Source of the DNA: JBELHJ01 sp042091495
Lineage (GTDB): Bacteria > Bacteroidota > Bacteroidia > Flavobacteriales > Flavobacteriaceae
Direction: 5' to 3'
Assembly (NCBI GenBank): GCA_042091495.1
Contig: JBELHJ010000058.1
Span: 1 to 13,530, forward strand
Length of the DNA: 13,530 nt
Shown here: positions 1-7,661 of the stretch, piece after piece
Layout: each line of letters starts with the position of its first letter
How positions within the stretch are numbered: the stretch's first letter is position 1
Notes under the pieces: model-generated
Database searches by the model: none
Told to the model about the DNA's origin: nothing
The model's input: the letters and a program-made list of their open reading frames with translations, nothing else
Made by a program: the position numbers and the translations under genes

Positions 1-1
1 A

Positions 2-2674
2 CAAACACCCCATGGCAGTGCAGGTACAGATCATATTATGACTTACATAACAAGAAAATCGTCATTGGAAGGGCCAGGGATAACAAATATTAACTTTAGT
101 GCAGATGAAAATGGAAATGCTTCAATTTCATTCTCTAGTGATTTGGTTTTGGGATCATCTACTAACGATTTAAAAATTCTAATTACTGCACCTGATGGAA
201 GTCAAATTATTTTAACTCGTGACGATTTTCAGTTTAGTGCAAATAATATGACTTACACTTTAATTTCAACATTGAATTTATCATCTCCAGGAAACTATAG
301 TTTATCTATAATTAACGCTTTAGATGTTTATGGTGTTGATGGAGGTAATGCGGGATCTGGAGAACAACTTGATATTTCAATTGATATAGCTAGCAGCGAT
401 ACCACACCTCCAGTAATAACGGTTCAAAGCGCACCATCAGAATGGCTGTTAGGTCAAAATTATAGTGATGCAGGTGCTATTGCTGTAGATGATGTAGATG
501 GTGATATTACAGATCAAATTGTTACCGATTTATCTGGTTTACCAAATAACGGAACACCACTAGATCAAATAGGAACTTTTTTCGTGGTGTATACCGTAAG
601 TGATGCTGCAGGTAACGAGGTCAGTAATTTTAGAGAAATTACAGTTTTAGATGTTACAGCTCCAGTAGTTGAGTTGGTTGGTGATACCGTTTTAGATTTA
701 GAAGTTTTTTCTGATTATATAGAACCGGGTTACAACGCTACTGATGATTATGATACTAATCTCACTGTAACTATTGATGGTTCTGTTAACACAAGTATTT
801 TAGGAGGTTATACACTTACCTACACAGCAACAGATCAGTCTGGTAACGTTTCCAATCCTGTATACAGAACAGTAGTTATTAGAGATAATACACCGCCAGT
901 AATAAGCCTTATTGGAGATACTGAAATTACCATTCAAGCTGGTACACTTTTTGAAGATCCTGGTGTAAGTGTTTCTGATAACTATGATAGTGATTTGGAT
1001 GCTGTTCTGGAAATTACTGGTGAAGTTGATGAAACAGCTTTAGGCGATTATGTTATAACTTATAATGTGAACGATACTTCAGGTAATGCCGCACAATCTG
1101 TAATCAGGACAGTCTCTGTAATAGATACAACACCACCAGTTATAACCGTTAGTTACACAGAATCTACAACTCCTTATGGCGTATACGATTTATTACCTTT
1201 AGCCACTGCTGAGGACAACTTAGATGGAGATATTTCAGACAATTTAACTTTCGAAGGTTGGTTAAATACATGTGAGTCTGGTACCCACGAGATTGTATAT
1301 TCTGTTTCTGATAGTCAGGGTAATGAGGCTATTCCTGTAACGGTAACCTACACTGTTTTAGAAGATGATGGATCGGTTCCACCAATGCAAGATGATTTCG
1401 ATGGTAATTCTTCTGGAATTTCATGGTGGTCAGGTTTTTCAGGGGTTTCGACATATTATGTAGAAGAAAATTTTTCACCGGAATATGAAACTCAAGGAAA
1501 TTCTTTGATGTACTATGATAGTGGTGAAAATAATTTTGCTCACATGCGCTTAGCAAGCTGTAAAAAAATAGATTTAAATGCCCATGGTAATTTATCTATG
1601 AAAGTATATGTGCAAGCAGAGGATATAGAAAAGGCTACAACAACCAATATGCGTGTTTTTATTCAAAATATTGGTAACCCTGAGAACGGAAATATTTGGG
1701 CCGACCAGATTGAGTTAGAAACTACAATAACAGAAACAAATACTTGGGTAGATGTTAATTTTGATTTTTCAAGTGTATTAGAATCTGTTGGTCGTGTTGA
1801 TTTTGATAGTTTCTTTATACAATTTAATGGTGGTGATGACATATCCAGTGAGTTTACAGCCTTTATAGACGATATTAGTTCTGGTTCTAGCACCACAGAT
1901 TTTAGTGCTTCAACACCTGGTGTGGCACCAAGACCAGATGAAGATAGTGTTACCAATTCTGTGATGTCTGTGTTTGGTGACCATTATGATAATTTTGCTA
2001 CTATTGGCAATACCAACCCGTATTGGAACCAGACAGGTAAATTTCACACCATTACGCTCAATGATGAACCACTCTGGCGTTATCTAGACATGAATTATCA
2101 AGGTCACGATATTGCGGTGTTTGATTATGATAATAATTCGTTTAATAGCCCATGGGATTTAAGTGAGGCTACTCATGTGCATTTAGACTTATGGACTCCC
2201 ATTGTAGAGCAAGTAAGATTCTTTTTACTAGATTTATCTAATACATTAGGGCAGGAGTCCTATTACACCATAGAGACCAATGCAGGTTCGTGGACCTCCA
2301 TAGAAGTCCCTATTGCTGATTTCAGAATAATACAAAACTTTGATAATAATTTGTATCAATTAAAATTTGATACTGCTGGTATTGCACCTCTAATGTATAT
2401 GGCTAATTTGTATTTCTTTACAGATCCGTCTTTAAAAATAGAAACATTTGACGGAGGTAATTTAAAAGTCTATCCCAATCCAACGGCTACGAATTGGAAT
2501 TTTGAAATGGATACTGTAATTCATAGTATAGAGATTTATGACATTCATGGTAAACAAATTATGCATGTAAAACCTCAATTAAGAAGGGCTAAAATAGGAA
2601 CAGAACGTTTGGAACGTGGTATGTATTTAGGTAGAATAAACGGTTCAAAAACAGTACAGTTGTTAAAACACTAA
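2..2674 (+). CDS. T9SS-exported multi-domain surface protein (5'-partial): four DUF5011 Ig domains, two carbohydrate-binding-type domains, type A sorting tail
   Basis: The reading frame is open to the left edge of the window, and the first internal ATG (38) is followed by no signal peptide. The protein therefore almost certainly starts upstream and is truncated here. Numbering from the ATG at 38: residues 1-120 form an unassigned beta-rich stretch. Residues 121-441 hold four tandem DUF5011/Cry22-like Ig domains, each opening with D-x-T-x-P-V. Residues ~450-628 look like a galactose-binding-fold module ('DDFDG', ending 'FTAFIDDI'). Residues ~635-797 match a binding module common in flavobacterial glucanases ('MSVFGDHY', 'NYQGHD', 'HVHLDLWTP', 'QLKF'). 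Residues ~802-878 form a T9SS type A sorting domain ('VYPNPTATNWNF', 'GMYLGRI'). I see no catalytic site, so any enzyme domain would lie upstream. Export through the Sec and type IX systems to the cell surface or medium, and a role in glycan binding, are inferred from these modules. Confidence 0.85.
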   Translation, partial: QTPHGSAGTDHIMTYITRKSSLEGPGITNINFSADENGNASISFSSDLVLGSSTNDLKILITAPDGSQIILTRDDFQFSANNMTYTLISTLNLSSPGNYSLSIINALDVYGVDGGNAGSGEQLDISIDIASSDTTPPVITVQSAPSEWLLGQNYSDAGAIAVDDVDGDITDQIVTDLSGLPNNGTPLDQIGTFFVVYTVSDAAGNEVSNFREITVLDVTAPVVELVGDTVLDLEVFSDYIEPGYNATDDYDTNLTVTIDGSVNTSILGGYTLTYTATDQSGNVSNPVYRTVVIRDNTPPVISLIGDTEITIQAGTLFEDPGVSVSDNYDSDLDAVLEITGEVDETALGDYVITYNVNDTSGNAAQSVIRTVSVIDTTPPVITVSYTESTTPYGVYDLLPLATAEDNLDGDISDNLTFEGWLNTCESGTHEIVYSVSDSQGNEAIPVTVTYTVLEDDGSVPPMQDDFDGNSSGISWWSGFSGVSTYYVEENFSPEYETQGNSLMYYDSGENNFAHMRLASCKKIDLNAHGNLSMKVYVQAEDIEKATTTNMRVFIQNIGNPENGNIWADQIELETTITETNTWVDVNFDFSSVLESVGRVDFDSFFIQFNGGDDISSEFTAFIDDISSGSSTTDFSASTPGVAPRPDEDSVTNSVMSVFGDHYDNFATIGNTNPYWNQTGKFHTITLNDEPLWRYLDMNYQGHDIAVFDYDNNSFNSPWDLSEATHVHLDLWTPIVEQVRFFLLDLSNTLGQESYYTIETNAGSWTSIEVPIADFRIIQNFDNNLYQLKFDTAGIAPLMYMANLYFFTDPSLKIETFDGGNLKVYPNPTATNWNFEMDTVIHSIEIYDIHGKQIMHVKPQLRRAKIGTERLERGMYLGRINGSKTVQLLKH
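398..1360 (+). repeat. Four tandem DUF5011-type Ig-domain repeats at protein level
   Basis: The repeat units begin at about 398, 650, 884 and 1124 and are 84, 78, 80 and 79 codons long. Each starts with an Asp-x-Thr-x-Pro-Val block, has a central acidic 'D-D-x-D' segment and ends with a 'Y-x-V-x-D-x-x-G-N' strand. The nucleotide sequences have diverged strongly, so this is an old protein-level duplication, not a recent DNA repeat. Such arrays usually act as spacers that hold binding or catalytic domains away from the cell surface. Confidence 0.85.
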
Positions 2675-2694
2675 AACTAGATATTATATATCTA

Positions 2695-2728
2695 AAAACG
2701 CCTGGATTAGTCCAGGCGTTTTATTTTT
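2695..2728. terminator. Bidirectional intrinsic terminator between convergent genes
   Basis: A 12-bp perfect stem (AAAACGCCTGGA / TCCAGGCGTTTT) with a TTAG loop is followed by a T-rich tract, and the A-run on the left gives a T-run on the other strand. It lies 20 bases after the plus-strand stop at 2674 and 18 bases beyond the minus-strand stop at 2747, so it can serve both genes. A second, weak AT hairpin (TAGATAT, TAT, ATATCTA; 2678-2694) lies directly before it. Confidence 0.9.
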
Positions 2729-2746
2729 AGTTGTTGCTTCTTAATA

Positions 2747-3265
2747 CTATTCCATCAAGCCTAACTGTTTTAAAAAATCAAGATTATCAAAAAAGTCCTG
2801 TTCTGAAGCAATTTTGCCATCTCTCATTTCGACAATAGTAACCCCAGACAAATCTACAGATTTATCAGTGGCAGGAATACCAAAAAAATCACCGGTATGT
2901 TTGCCTTTAAAACGCCATTGTTTTACAAGGTTATCGTTTTGTCCAAAGACCTTAACAATAGTAAATTCTCTTTCTGAAAAACCAACAATATAATTGTTGT
3001 AATAGGCTCTAAAGTTTTCAATACCTACAATGTTTTCTCCAGGAATTACAACGGTTGCATCTGTAGTAAAACTATCTTCATTAACCAATTCAATTTGGCC
3101 GTCATTAATAGCTTTGTCCCAAACGTTTTCATATAATTTAATATTAGCTTCAACTTGAGCGGCTACGTTTTCAAGTGCTAAATGGTTTTCAGAGACTTGA
3201 TTTTCACAACTACTAATAGTTAATAATAAGGTGGCACAAAACAGTAAATTAAAAAGTGTTTTCAT
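2747..3265 (-). CDS. SnoaL/ester-cyclase-like lipoprotein (NTF2-like fold)
   Basis: This 172-residue protein begins with a lipoprotein signal: a charged start, a hydrophobic stretch and a lipobox 'LTISSC' with Cys20 as the lipidation site. It is therefore probably anchored in a membrane facing the periplasm or outside. The mature part matches the SnoaL-like ester-cyclase family. An early helix is followed by 'W-x-F-K-G-K-H-T-G-D-F-F-G-I-P-A-T' at 117-133 and 'DGKIASEQDFFDNLDFLKQLG' spread over 149-169, the typical ending in which acidic residues (D157, D160) lie near the pocket. Soluble relatives include polyketide cyclases and many uncharacterised proteins, so the substrate cannot be predicted. 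It follows the GH128 gene on the same strand after 97 bases of very AT-rich DNA, so it may have its own promoter. The family call is good; the function is unknown. Confidence 0.82.
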   Translation of the reverse strand: MKTLFNLLFCATLLLTISSCENQVSENHLALENVAAQVEANIKLYENVWDKAINDGQIELVNEDSFTTDATVVIPGENIVGIENFRAYYNNYIVGFSEREFTIVKVFGQNDNLVKQWRFKGKHTGDFFGIPATDKSVDLSGVTIVEMRDGKIASEQDFFDNLDFLKQLGLME

Positions 3266-3362
3266 AATTTAAGATTGGTGTTTTTAAAATTAGAGTAAAC
3301 AATTTAAGTTATTTTAATTTAAATCAAATATTTGTGATAATTAATATGAATTACGATTTAAA

Positions 3363-5195
3363 TTATAGTTTGAAGAATTTTTTGAGTTTATCATTGACTT
3401 TTAAGATATAAGTCCCTTTACTTAATTTTTTTGTGTTTATGATTTCATCCCCTTTATGAGAATTAAATAACAACTGTCCGTTTAAATTATATATTTCAAC
3501 ATGTTTTATTTTGGAGTTTGATTGGATGTGAAGTTGCTCTTTGACAGGGTTGGGGTAAGTAATGAAATTAAACAAATTTTGAGATGCAAAAGATAGGATG
3601 GCTTCGTTCAAATTACTTTCACTGCTCAGTGATGCTTCTGGTATAGCAGGCGTTGAAATTTGATTTTTATAGAATTCACCTACAGCGGTATAATTATCAT
3701 TTTCGAAATAATCAGCTACTCTGGAGTTGGGTTGAAACCAAGCATAGCGCTCTACATAATCTAAGTTTTCTAGATAAGGCAATGCCAACTCCATAAATTG
3801 TTTATTAACCCAAGTCGCTCTATTTGGATTGGCATTAAACTCGGTAATCCAAATTGGTAAACCATATAAATCATAAACATTTTGCAAATAGTTTTTAAAC
3901 CTATTAAACACATTTTGTGGACTGGCATTAGGAGAGTTTGCAGGATTAGATCCCCAATCATACCAATGCACACCAATAACATCTATGCGTATGTTTTGAG
4001 CAGTAGCTTTATCGTAAAATTCTTTGAGCCAACCAAATGGTGCGTTTTCTCTACATGATGGAGACACCAATCTAAGCCCTGTTTTCATTAAGTTTTCATA
4101 AGTAGCTACAGCAACATCGGTATTACATAAGTCACCATATTGTCCACTTTGATCATTACAATTATCAGATTCGTTAAACGCTAAAACGTGCGTGGTCTTG
4201 TATTTTCCTATGTATTTATCGACGTCTTCTTGGCTATCTGCAGCGCCTTTACCCCACGCCATGGGCGTACATTCGCGTTCCATATCAGAAATACCGTTAT
4301 TACTCCACCTGTAAAACCACGAGTTGTCAAGCCCTAAGATGTCACCTCCTGTACCTTTTTTATCAACCCAATTCCATGGCAACACTCTAATAAACGAAAC
4401 TTCAGAAAGTAAACTGCTAGGAAGATTATTTATAATTAGGTCTTCTTCAGAAGCAATATAAACTTGGCTAAGTCCAGTACCATCACTATTAATGGCCATA
4501 GTAGCCATATAGCCTTTGTGAAGAAGAAAGGACTTTATTTTATTATTTAAATTATTAGGAATTTCGTTTTCAGAGATAATACTGCCTGAATTGATATGTG
4601 CATTATTGCCAGAAAGGTTTGTGCCTTCAAAAACATGTAAAGCAGCAGTATTTTCATCATCAATTCTAATGACGCAGCCTTTTGTGTAATAATTATCTAG
4701 CCTCAAATTTTGACTGTAAATCGCATTGTTTCCATCCACAGTAATTTGATTTAAATAATTATCCAGAACAGCTTGAGGGTTGGTTTTGTTAAGTTTTATC
4801 CAGGCTAAAGGATGATTAATTTCAATACTTACATTGTTTTGTAAACCATCACCATTAGCTATATTGATATAACCACCTTCATTGATTTTTAAAGTCCCAC
4901 TTTGAATAGCTAAGGCCTCTAAATTAGTTGATGTTATGGAAATACTACCACTTCCTAAATTTATGGTACCATTGGCATTTATAAAATCAGCATCAGTTAT
5001 AATCAGTTCTCTATTAATTGCAGTTAAAGGATTAATAGTATTAGCTTCTGGTGCAACATTTGATCCCTCAACGATCCAATTGGTTTCATTGAAGAAATTT
5101 GAATTATCAGAACCAGTCCATATTAATCTTTGACTATAACTTAAATTGAAAAATAATGTTATGATGATTATTAAAAGGGTAGGAATTTTTATCAT
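3363..5195 (-). CDS. Secreted GH128-type (Asl1-like) glycoside hydrolase with T9SS sorting tail, probable beta-1,3-glucanase
   Basis: The protein has 610 residues. Residues 1-22 are a Sec signal peptide ending 'LSYSQ'. Residues 23-~215 begin with 'WTGSDNSNFFNETNW' and look like a beta-rich, solenoid-type N-terminal domain. Residues ~222-262 form a linking segment ('LLHKGYMATMA'). Residues ~265-510 are the catalytic barrel, with 'FIRVLPWNWVDKKG', 'PMAWG', 'LAFNESDNC' and 'PIWITEFNA'. In GH128 the two catalytic glutamates lie in FNE and TEF motifs, here E342 (acid/base) and E452 (nucleophile). Residues ~541-610 are a type A sorting domain ('YPNPVKEQLHI', 'LSKGTYILKV'). GH128 enzymes cleave beta-1,3-glucans, so laminarin or a related glucan is the likely target, at the cell surface. 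A Cys-containing loop (C346, C357) follows the acid/base. The gene is divergent from the nitroreductase gene. Family call good; substrate inferred. Confidence 0.86.
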   Translation of the reverse strand: MIKIPTLLIIIITLFFNLSYSQRLIWTGSDNSNFFNETNWIVEGSNVAPEANTINPLTAINRELIITDADFINANGTINLGSGSISITSTNLEALAIQSGTLKINEGGYINIANGDGLQNNVSIEINHPLAWIKLNKTNPQAVLDNYLNQITVDGNNAIYSQNLRLDNYYTKGCVIRIDDENTAALHVFEGTNLSGNNAHINSGSIISENEIPNNLNNKIKSFLLHKGYMATMAINSDGTGLSQVYIASEEDLIINNLPSSLLSEVSFIRVLPWNWVDKKGTGGDILGLDNSWFYRWSNNGISDMERECTPMAWGKGAADSQEDVDKYIGKYKTTHVLAFNESDNCNDQSGQYGDLCNTDVAVATYENLMKTGLRLVSPSCRENAPFGWLKEFYDKATAQNIRIDVIGVHWYDWGSNPANSPNASPQNVFNRFKNYLQNVYDLYGLPIWITEFNANPNRATWVNKQFMELALPYLENLDYVERYAWFQPNSRVADYFENDNYTAVGEFYKNQISTPAIPEASLSSESNLNEAILSFASQNLFNFITYPNPVKEQLHIQSNSKIKHVEIYNLNGQLLFNSHKGDEIINTKKLSKGTYILKVNDKLKKFFKL

Positions 5196-5281
5196 AATAA
5201 TGATTTTAAAAAATGCGTTATAAGGTTATTTGGTCCAAATTAGATATTAATTTCTTTAAATTCACACAAGAAAATAATTAT

Positions 5282-6022
5282 ATGACTAATAAAAACGAAA
5301 AAACAGTTTCTGAAGCCATAAATTACAGACGCTCGGTAAGGGTATATAAAGAAATTCCAATTGATACAAATAAGGTTAGAGCTTGTTTGGAAAATGCAGC
5401 TTTAGCTCCAACAAGCAGTAATTTACAGCTTTGGGAATTTTACCACATAACTTCAAAACCCAAACTAAATCAAATTGCAAAGGCCTGTTTTAACCAAAGT
5501 GCTGCCAAAACGGCGCAACAATTGGTTGTTGTTGTGGTAAGGAAGGATTTATGGCGTTCAAGAGCAAAATCTAATATTTCATTTTTAACTCAAATTTTCA
5601 ATAAACCAGATTTAACATCACAACAAAAAAAACGTAAAAAAACCGCTTTAAACTATTACAGAAAATTGATACCCACAGTCTACTATGATTGGTTTGGATT
5701 GTTAGGTTGGTTAAAGTATGTTGTATTTCAATTAATAGGCATTTTTAAACCCATTTACCGACAAGCACGTCTAAGTGATATGCGCATAGTTGCACATAAA
5801 AGTGCAGGTTTAGCAGCTCAAAATTTTATGATTAGTATGGCTGCAATTGGTTATGATACCTGTCCCATGGAGGGAAGCGATACGTTGCGTATTAAAAAAG
5901 TTTTAAACCTAAATCATAAAGCAGAGATTAATATGGTTATTAGTTGTGGTATTAGAGATGAAAAAGGGATCTATGGCCCTAGATTTAGAGTGCCATTTGA
6001 AAGGGTGTACAAGCAGGTTTAA
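5282..6022 (+). CDS. Nitroreductase-family FMN protein with a hydrophobic insertion
   Basis: I chose the ATG at 5282 (246 residues) over an in-frame ATG at 5213. The extra 23 residues do not resemble the family N-terminus, whereas 'MTNKNEKTVSEAINYRRSVR' does, and the later start leaves an 86-base divergent promoter region. Family marks are RRSVR (16-20) and PTSSNLQ (43-49) for flavin binding, 'GLAAQNFMISMAAIGYDTCPMEG' split over 176-198, and the C-terminal 'CGIRDEKGIYGPRFRVP' (222-238). Such proteins reduce nitro groups, quinones or flavins with NAD(P)H, usually as cytoplasmic dimers. Residues ~92-170 form a large central insertion with a basic patch (QQKKRKK) and two hydrophobic stretches (138-143 and 146-155), which could mean membrane contact or a substrate lid. 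The gene converges on the fucosidase gene with only 27 bases between stops and no clear terminator. No link to sugar catabolism is evident. Confidence 0.82.
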   Translation: MTNKNEKTVSEAINYRRSVRVYKEIPIDTNKVRACLENAALAPTSSNLQLWEFYHITSKPKLNQIAKACFNQSAAKTAQQLVVVVVRKDLWRSRAKSNISFLTQIFNKPDLTSQQKKRKKTALNYYRKLIPTVYYDWFGLLGWLKYVVFQLIGIFKPIYRQARLSDMRIVAHKSAGLAAQNFMISMAAIGYDTCPMEGSDTLRIKKVLNLNHKAEINMVISCGIRDEKGIYGPRFRVPFERVYKQV

Positions 6023-6049
6023 AAGCTATATTTTAAAAGAATTTAGCGC

Positions 6050-7564
6050 TTATTCAATTTTAATTTTAAGCGTATAGCCTAATTCAGAAGCTGATTTGTA
6101 TATAGTATTAATTTTCAATCCAGCTTTAGTTTGTTGCCATTTTATAGCTTTTTTTGACCCCAGCTGTTTTACACTTTTTACTTTATAACCCGATAATTTT
6201 GACAAACTTTCTATAATTATGGATTCGTTTTTTTGAGGATAGACTAATGCTGTAGCAAACAAATAACTGGTATTGGTAGTAAACCAAAAATCTTTGATTG
6301 TAAATCCAAGAGGTTTCCCTTTATTTTTTTCTCTATGATTAGTCCCTTTCATTGCAACCTTGGTAGGGCCTTCGTGGGTAATATGCCAACGTTTTGTATT
6401 ATAAACCCCTTCACCATTAATTTCTAACCAATTTCCAAGGGTAATTAAATTATTAACAGAGGTTTCTGGCACATCTCCCATACTATCTGGACCAATATTA
6501 AGCATGTAATTCCCCCCTTTACTTACAATTTCAATCAGCCAAAATAAAAGTTCGTTAGGGCTTTTCCAGTCGTTATCATAAGATTTAAATCCCCAAGAAT
6601 TATTAGTGGTACCAACGGTTTGCCAAGGCTTTGATATATTTAGTGGATCTTCAGGGATTTTATTATCTCCCGGAATATCAAAATCTCCAAGGGTATTGCC
6701 TACTCTAGAGTTTATTAGCAAATTAGGTTGGTGATCATAGGCCAGTTTATAAAACTCATAACTTTGTTTTGGTGTTAAATAATGAGGCATATCATACCAC
6801 AAGGTAGTCATGTCTTTATACTTAGAAAGTAATTCTTTAACTTGAGGAAATGCTTTGGTATTAAGATAGTCTGTAAACGAATTTGGACTGGGATCCCAGG
6901 TGTTGGAACCAAATTTTCTTTGGGCTTTATCATTTATGGGTAAACCAGATGCTATAAGTTCATCATAGCCACAATCATTACCATCAAACCAATCAATATT
7001 ATGAGAGTAGTATAAACCAAAGTCAATGCCTTGAGATTTACAAGCTTCGTATAAGGCATCAATAATATCAGTTTTATATGGGGTAGCTTTTACACTATTA
7101 TAATCACTTACCTTAGAATCATAGAGGGCAAAACCATCGTGATGTTTTGCGGTAACCACCAGATACTTCATTCCAGCAGCTTTTGCTAATTTGGCTATAG
7201 CAGTTGCATCAAAATTTGTAGGGTTAAATTGTTTGGTTAAAGCCGCATATTCATCTCTTGGAATTTGTGCGGCTAATTGAATCCACTCTGCCACTTTAGG
7301 CCCTTTTAGATCTTCCATCTTTTTATTTTTCCATATCCCACCTGGAATGGCATACAACCCCCAATGTATAAACATGCCATATTTAGCATTATTAAAATGA
7401 CTAATGGCTTTACTTTTTGAATTTTGCATCATTTTATACGATGTGCTGTCTTGAGGAGACATTTTTAAAACGCTGGTTTGACTATTAATTATGTTGGATG
7501 TAAACAATAGGACTACAAAGTGAATAGTCTTTACTTTTAATAAGAAATCGCTGTAATTTTTCAT
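6050..7564 (-). CDS. GH29 alpha-L-fucosidase, exported
   Basis: The protein has 504 residues and starts with a signal peptide of about 28 residues ending 'IINSQ'. The GH29 barrel follows: 'AKYGMFIHWGLYAIPGG' (60-76), 'KYLVVTAKHHDGFALYDS' (133-150), 'FGLYYSHNIDW' (182-192), 'TTLWYDMPHY' (253-262), 'NNSWGFKSYDNDWKS' (321-335) and 'SKGGNYMLNIGPDSMG' (348-363). D258 aligns with the GH29 nucleophile. A small beta-sandwich domain follows to the C-terminus. GH29 enzymes release terminal alpha-L-fucose with retention. With no lipobox or T9SS tail, the periplasm is the likely location. The position that is Glu in human FUCA1 (acid/base E289, in 'KWE') appears here as Q315 in 'PWQT'; E305 nearby could substitute. 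The gene is divergent from the fucose-catabolic operon across 97 bases, which fits coordinated control. Family call strong; exact linkage specificity unknown. Confidence 0.93.
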   Translation of the reverse strand: MKNYSDFLLKVKTIHFVVLLFTSNIINSQTSVLKMSPQDSTSYKMMQNSKSKAISHFNNAKYGMFIHWGLYAIPGGIWKNKKMEDLKGPKVAEWIQLAAQIPRDEYAALTKQFNPTNFDATAIAKLAKAAGMKYLVVTAKHHDGFALYDSKVSDYNSVKATPYKTDIIDALYEACKSQGIDFGLYYSHNIDWFDGNDCGYDELIASGLPINDKAQRKFGSNTWDPSPNSFTDYLNTKAFPQVKELLSKYKDMTTLWYDMPHYLTPKQSYEFYKLAYDHQPNLLINSRVGNTLGDFDIPGDNKIPEDPLNISKPWQTVGTTNNSWGFKSYDNDWKSPNELLFWLIEIVSKGGNYMLNIGPDSMGDVPETSVNNLITLGNWLEINGEGVYNTKRWHITHEGPTKVAMKGTNHREKNKGKPLGFTIKDFWFTTNTSYLFATALVYPQKNESIIIESLSKLSGYKVKSVKQLGSKKAIKWQQTKAGLKINTIYKSASELGYTLKIKIE

Positions 7565-7598
7565 ATTGATAATTTAATGAATTTTCCATGAATTACTT

Positions 7599-7606
7599 CA
7601 AAAATA
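7599..7606 (-). promoter_or_regulatory. Candidate Bacteroidota -7 element for the fucosidase gene
   Basis: Read on the minus strand this is TATTTTTG, an exact match to the Bacteroidota -7 consensus TAnnTTTG. It ends 35 bases before the fucosidase ATG (7564), a plausible leader length. I do not find a well-spaced upstream TTG (-33) element, and in AT-rich DNA such matches arise by chance. Confidence 0.35.
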
Positions 7607-7661
7607 TTAATGAACCAATGAAATAATTATTAAATTGAACAAGCTGATAAATGTATAATGT

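Noticed and set aside
398..1360. DNA repeats or CRISPR-like array suggested by the recurring motif
   Set aside because: The repetition is at protein level with ~80-codon units and diverged codons; no short identical direct repeats with spacers are present.
1329..1556. Minus-strand open frame inside the large exported protein
   Set aside because: It lies fully within a well-supported plus-strand gene, has no recognisable domain, and its composition is that of an antisense shadow.
1663..1956. Second minus-strand open frame in the same gene
   Set aside because: It is antisense to the binding-domain region with no start context or protein features; a shadow frame.
3770..3982. Same-strand overlapping frame within the GH128 gene
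   Set aside because: It is an out-of-frame reading of the catalytic domain with no features of its own.
4936..5133. Plus-strand frame opposite the GH128 N-terminal domain
   Set aside because: It is a shadow of a gene that has a signal peptide and known motifs.
5213..5281. Upstream ATG as the start of the nitroreductase
   Set aside because: The added 23 residues do not resemble the family and would use up most of the divergent promoter region; the ATG at 5282 fits better.
6023..6049. Possible terminator between the convergent nitroreductase and fucosidase genes
   Set aside because: Only a short AT-rich gap with no convincing stem and T-run.
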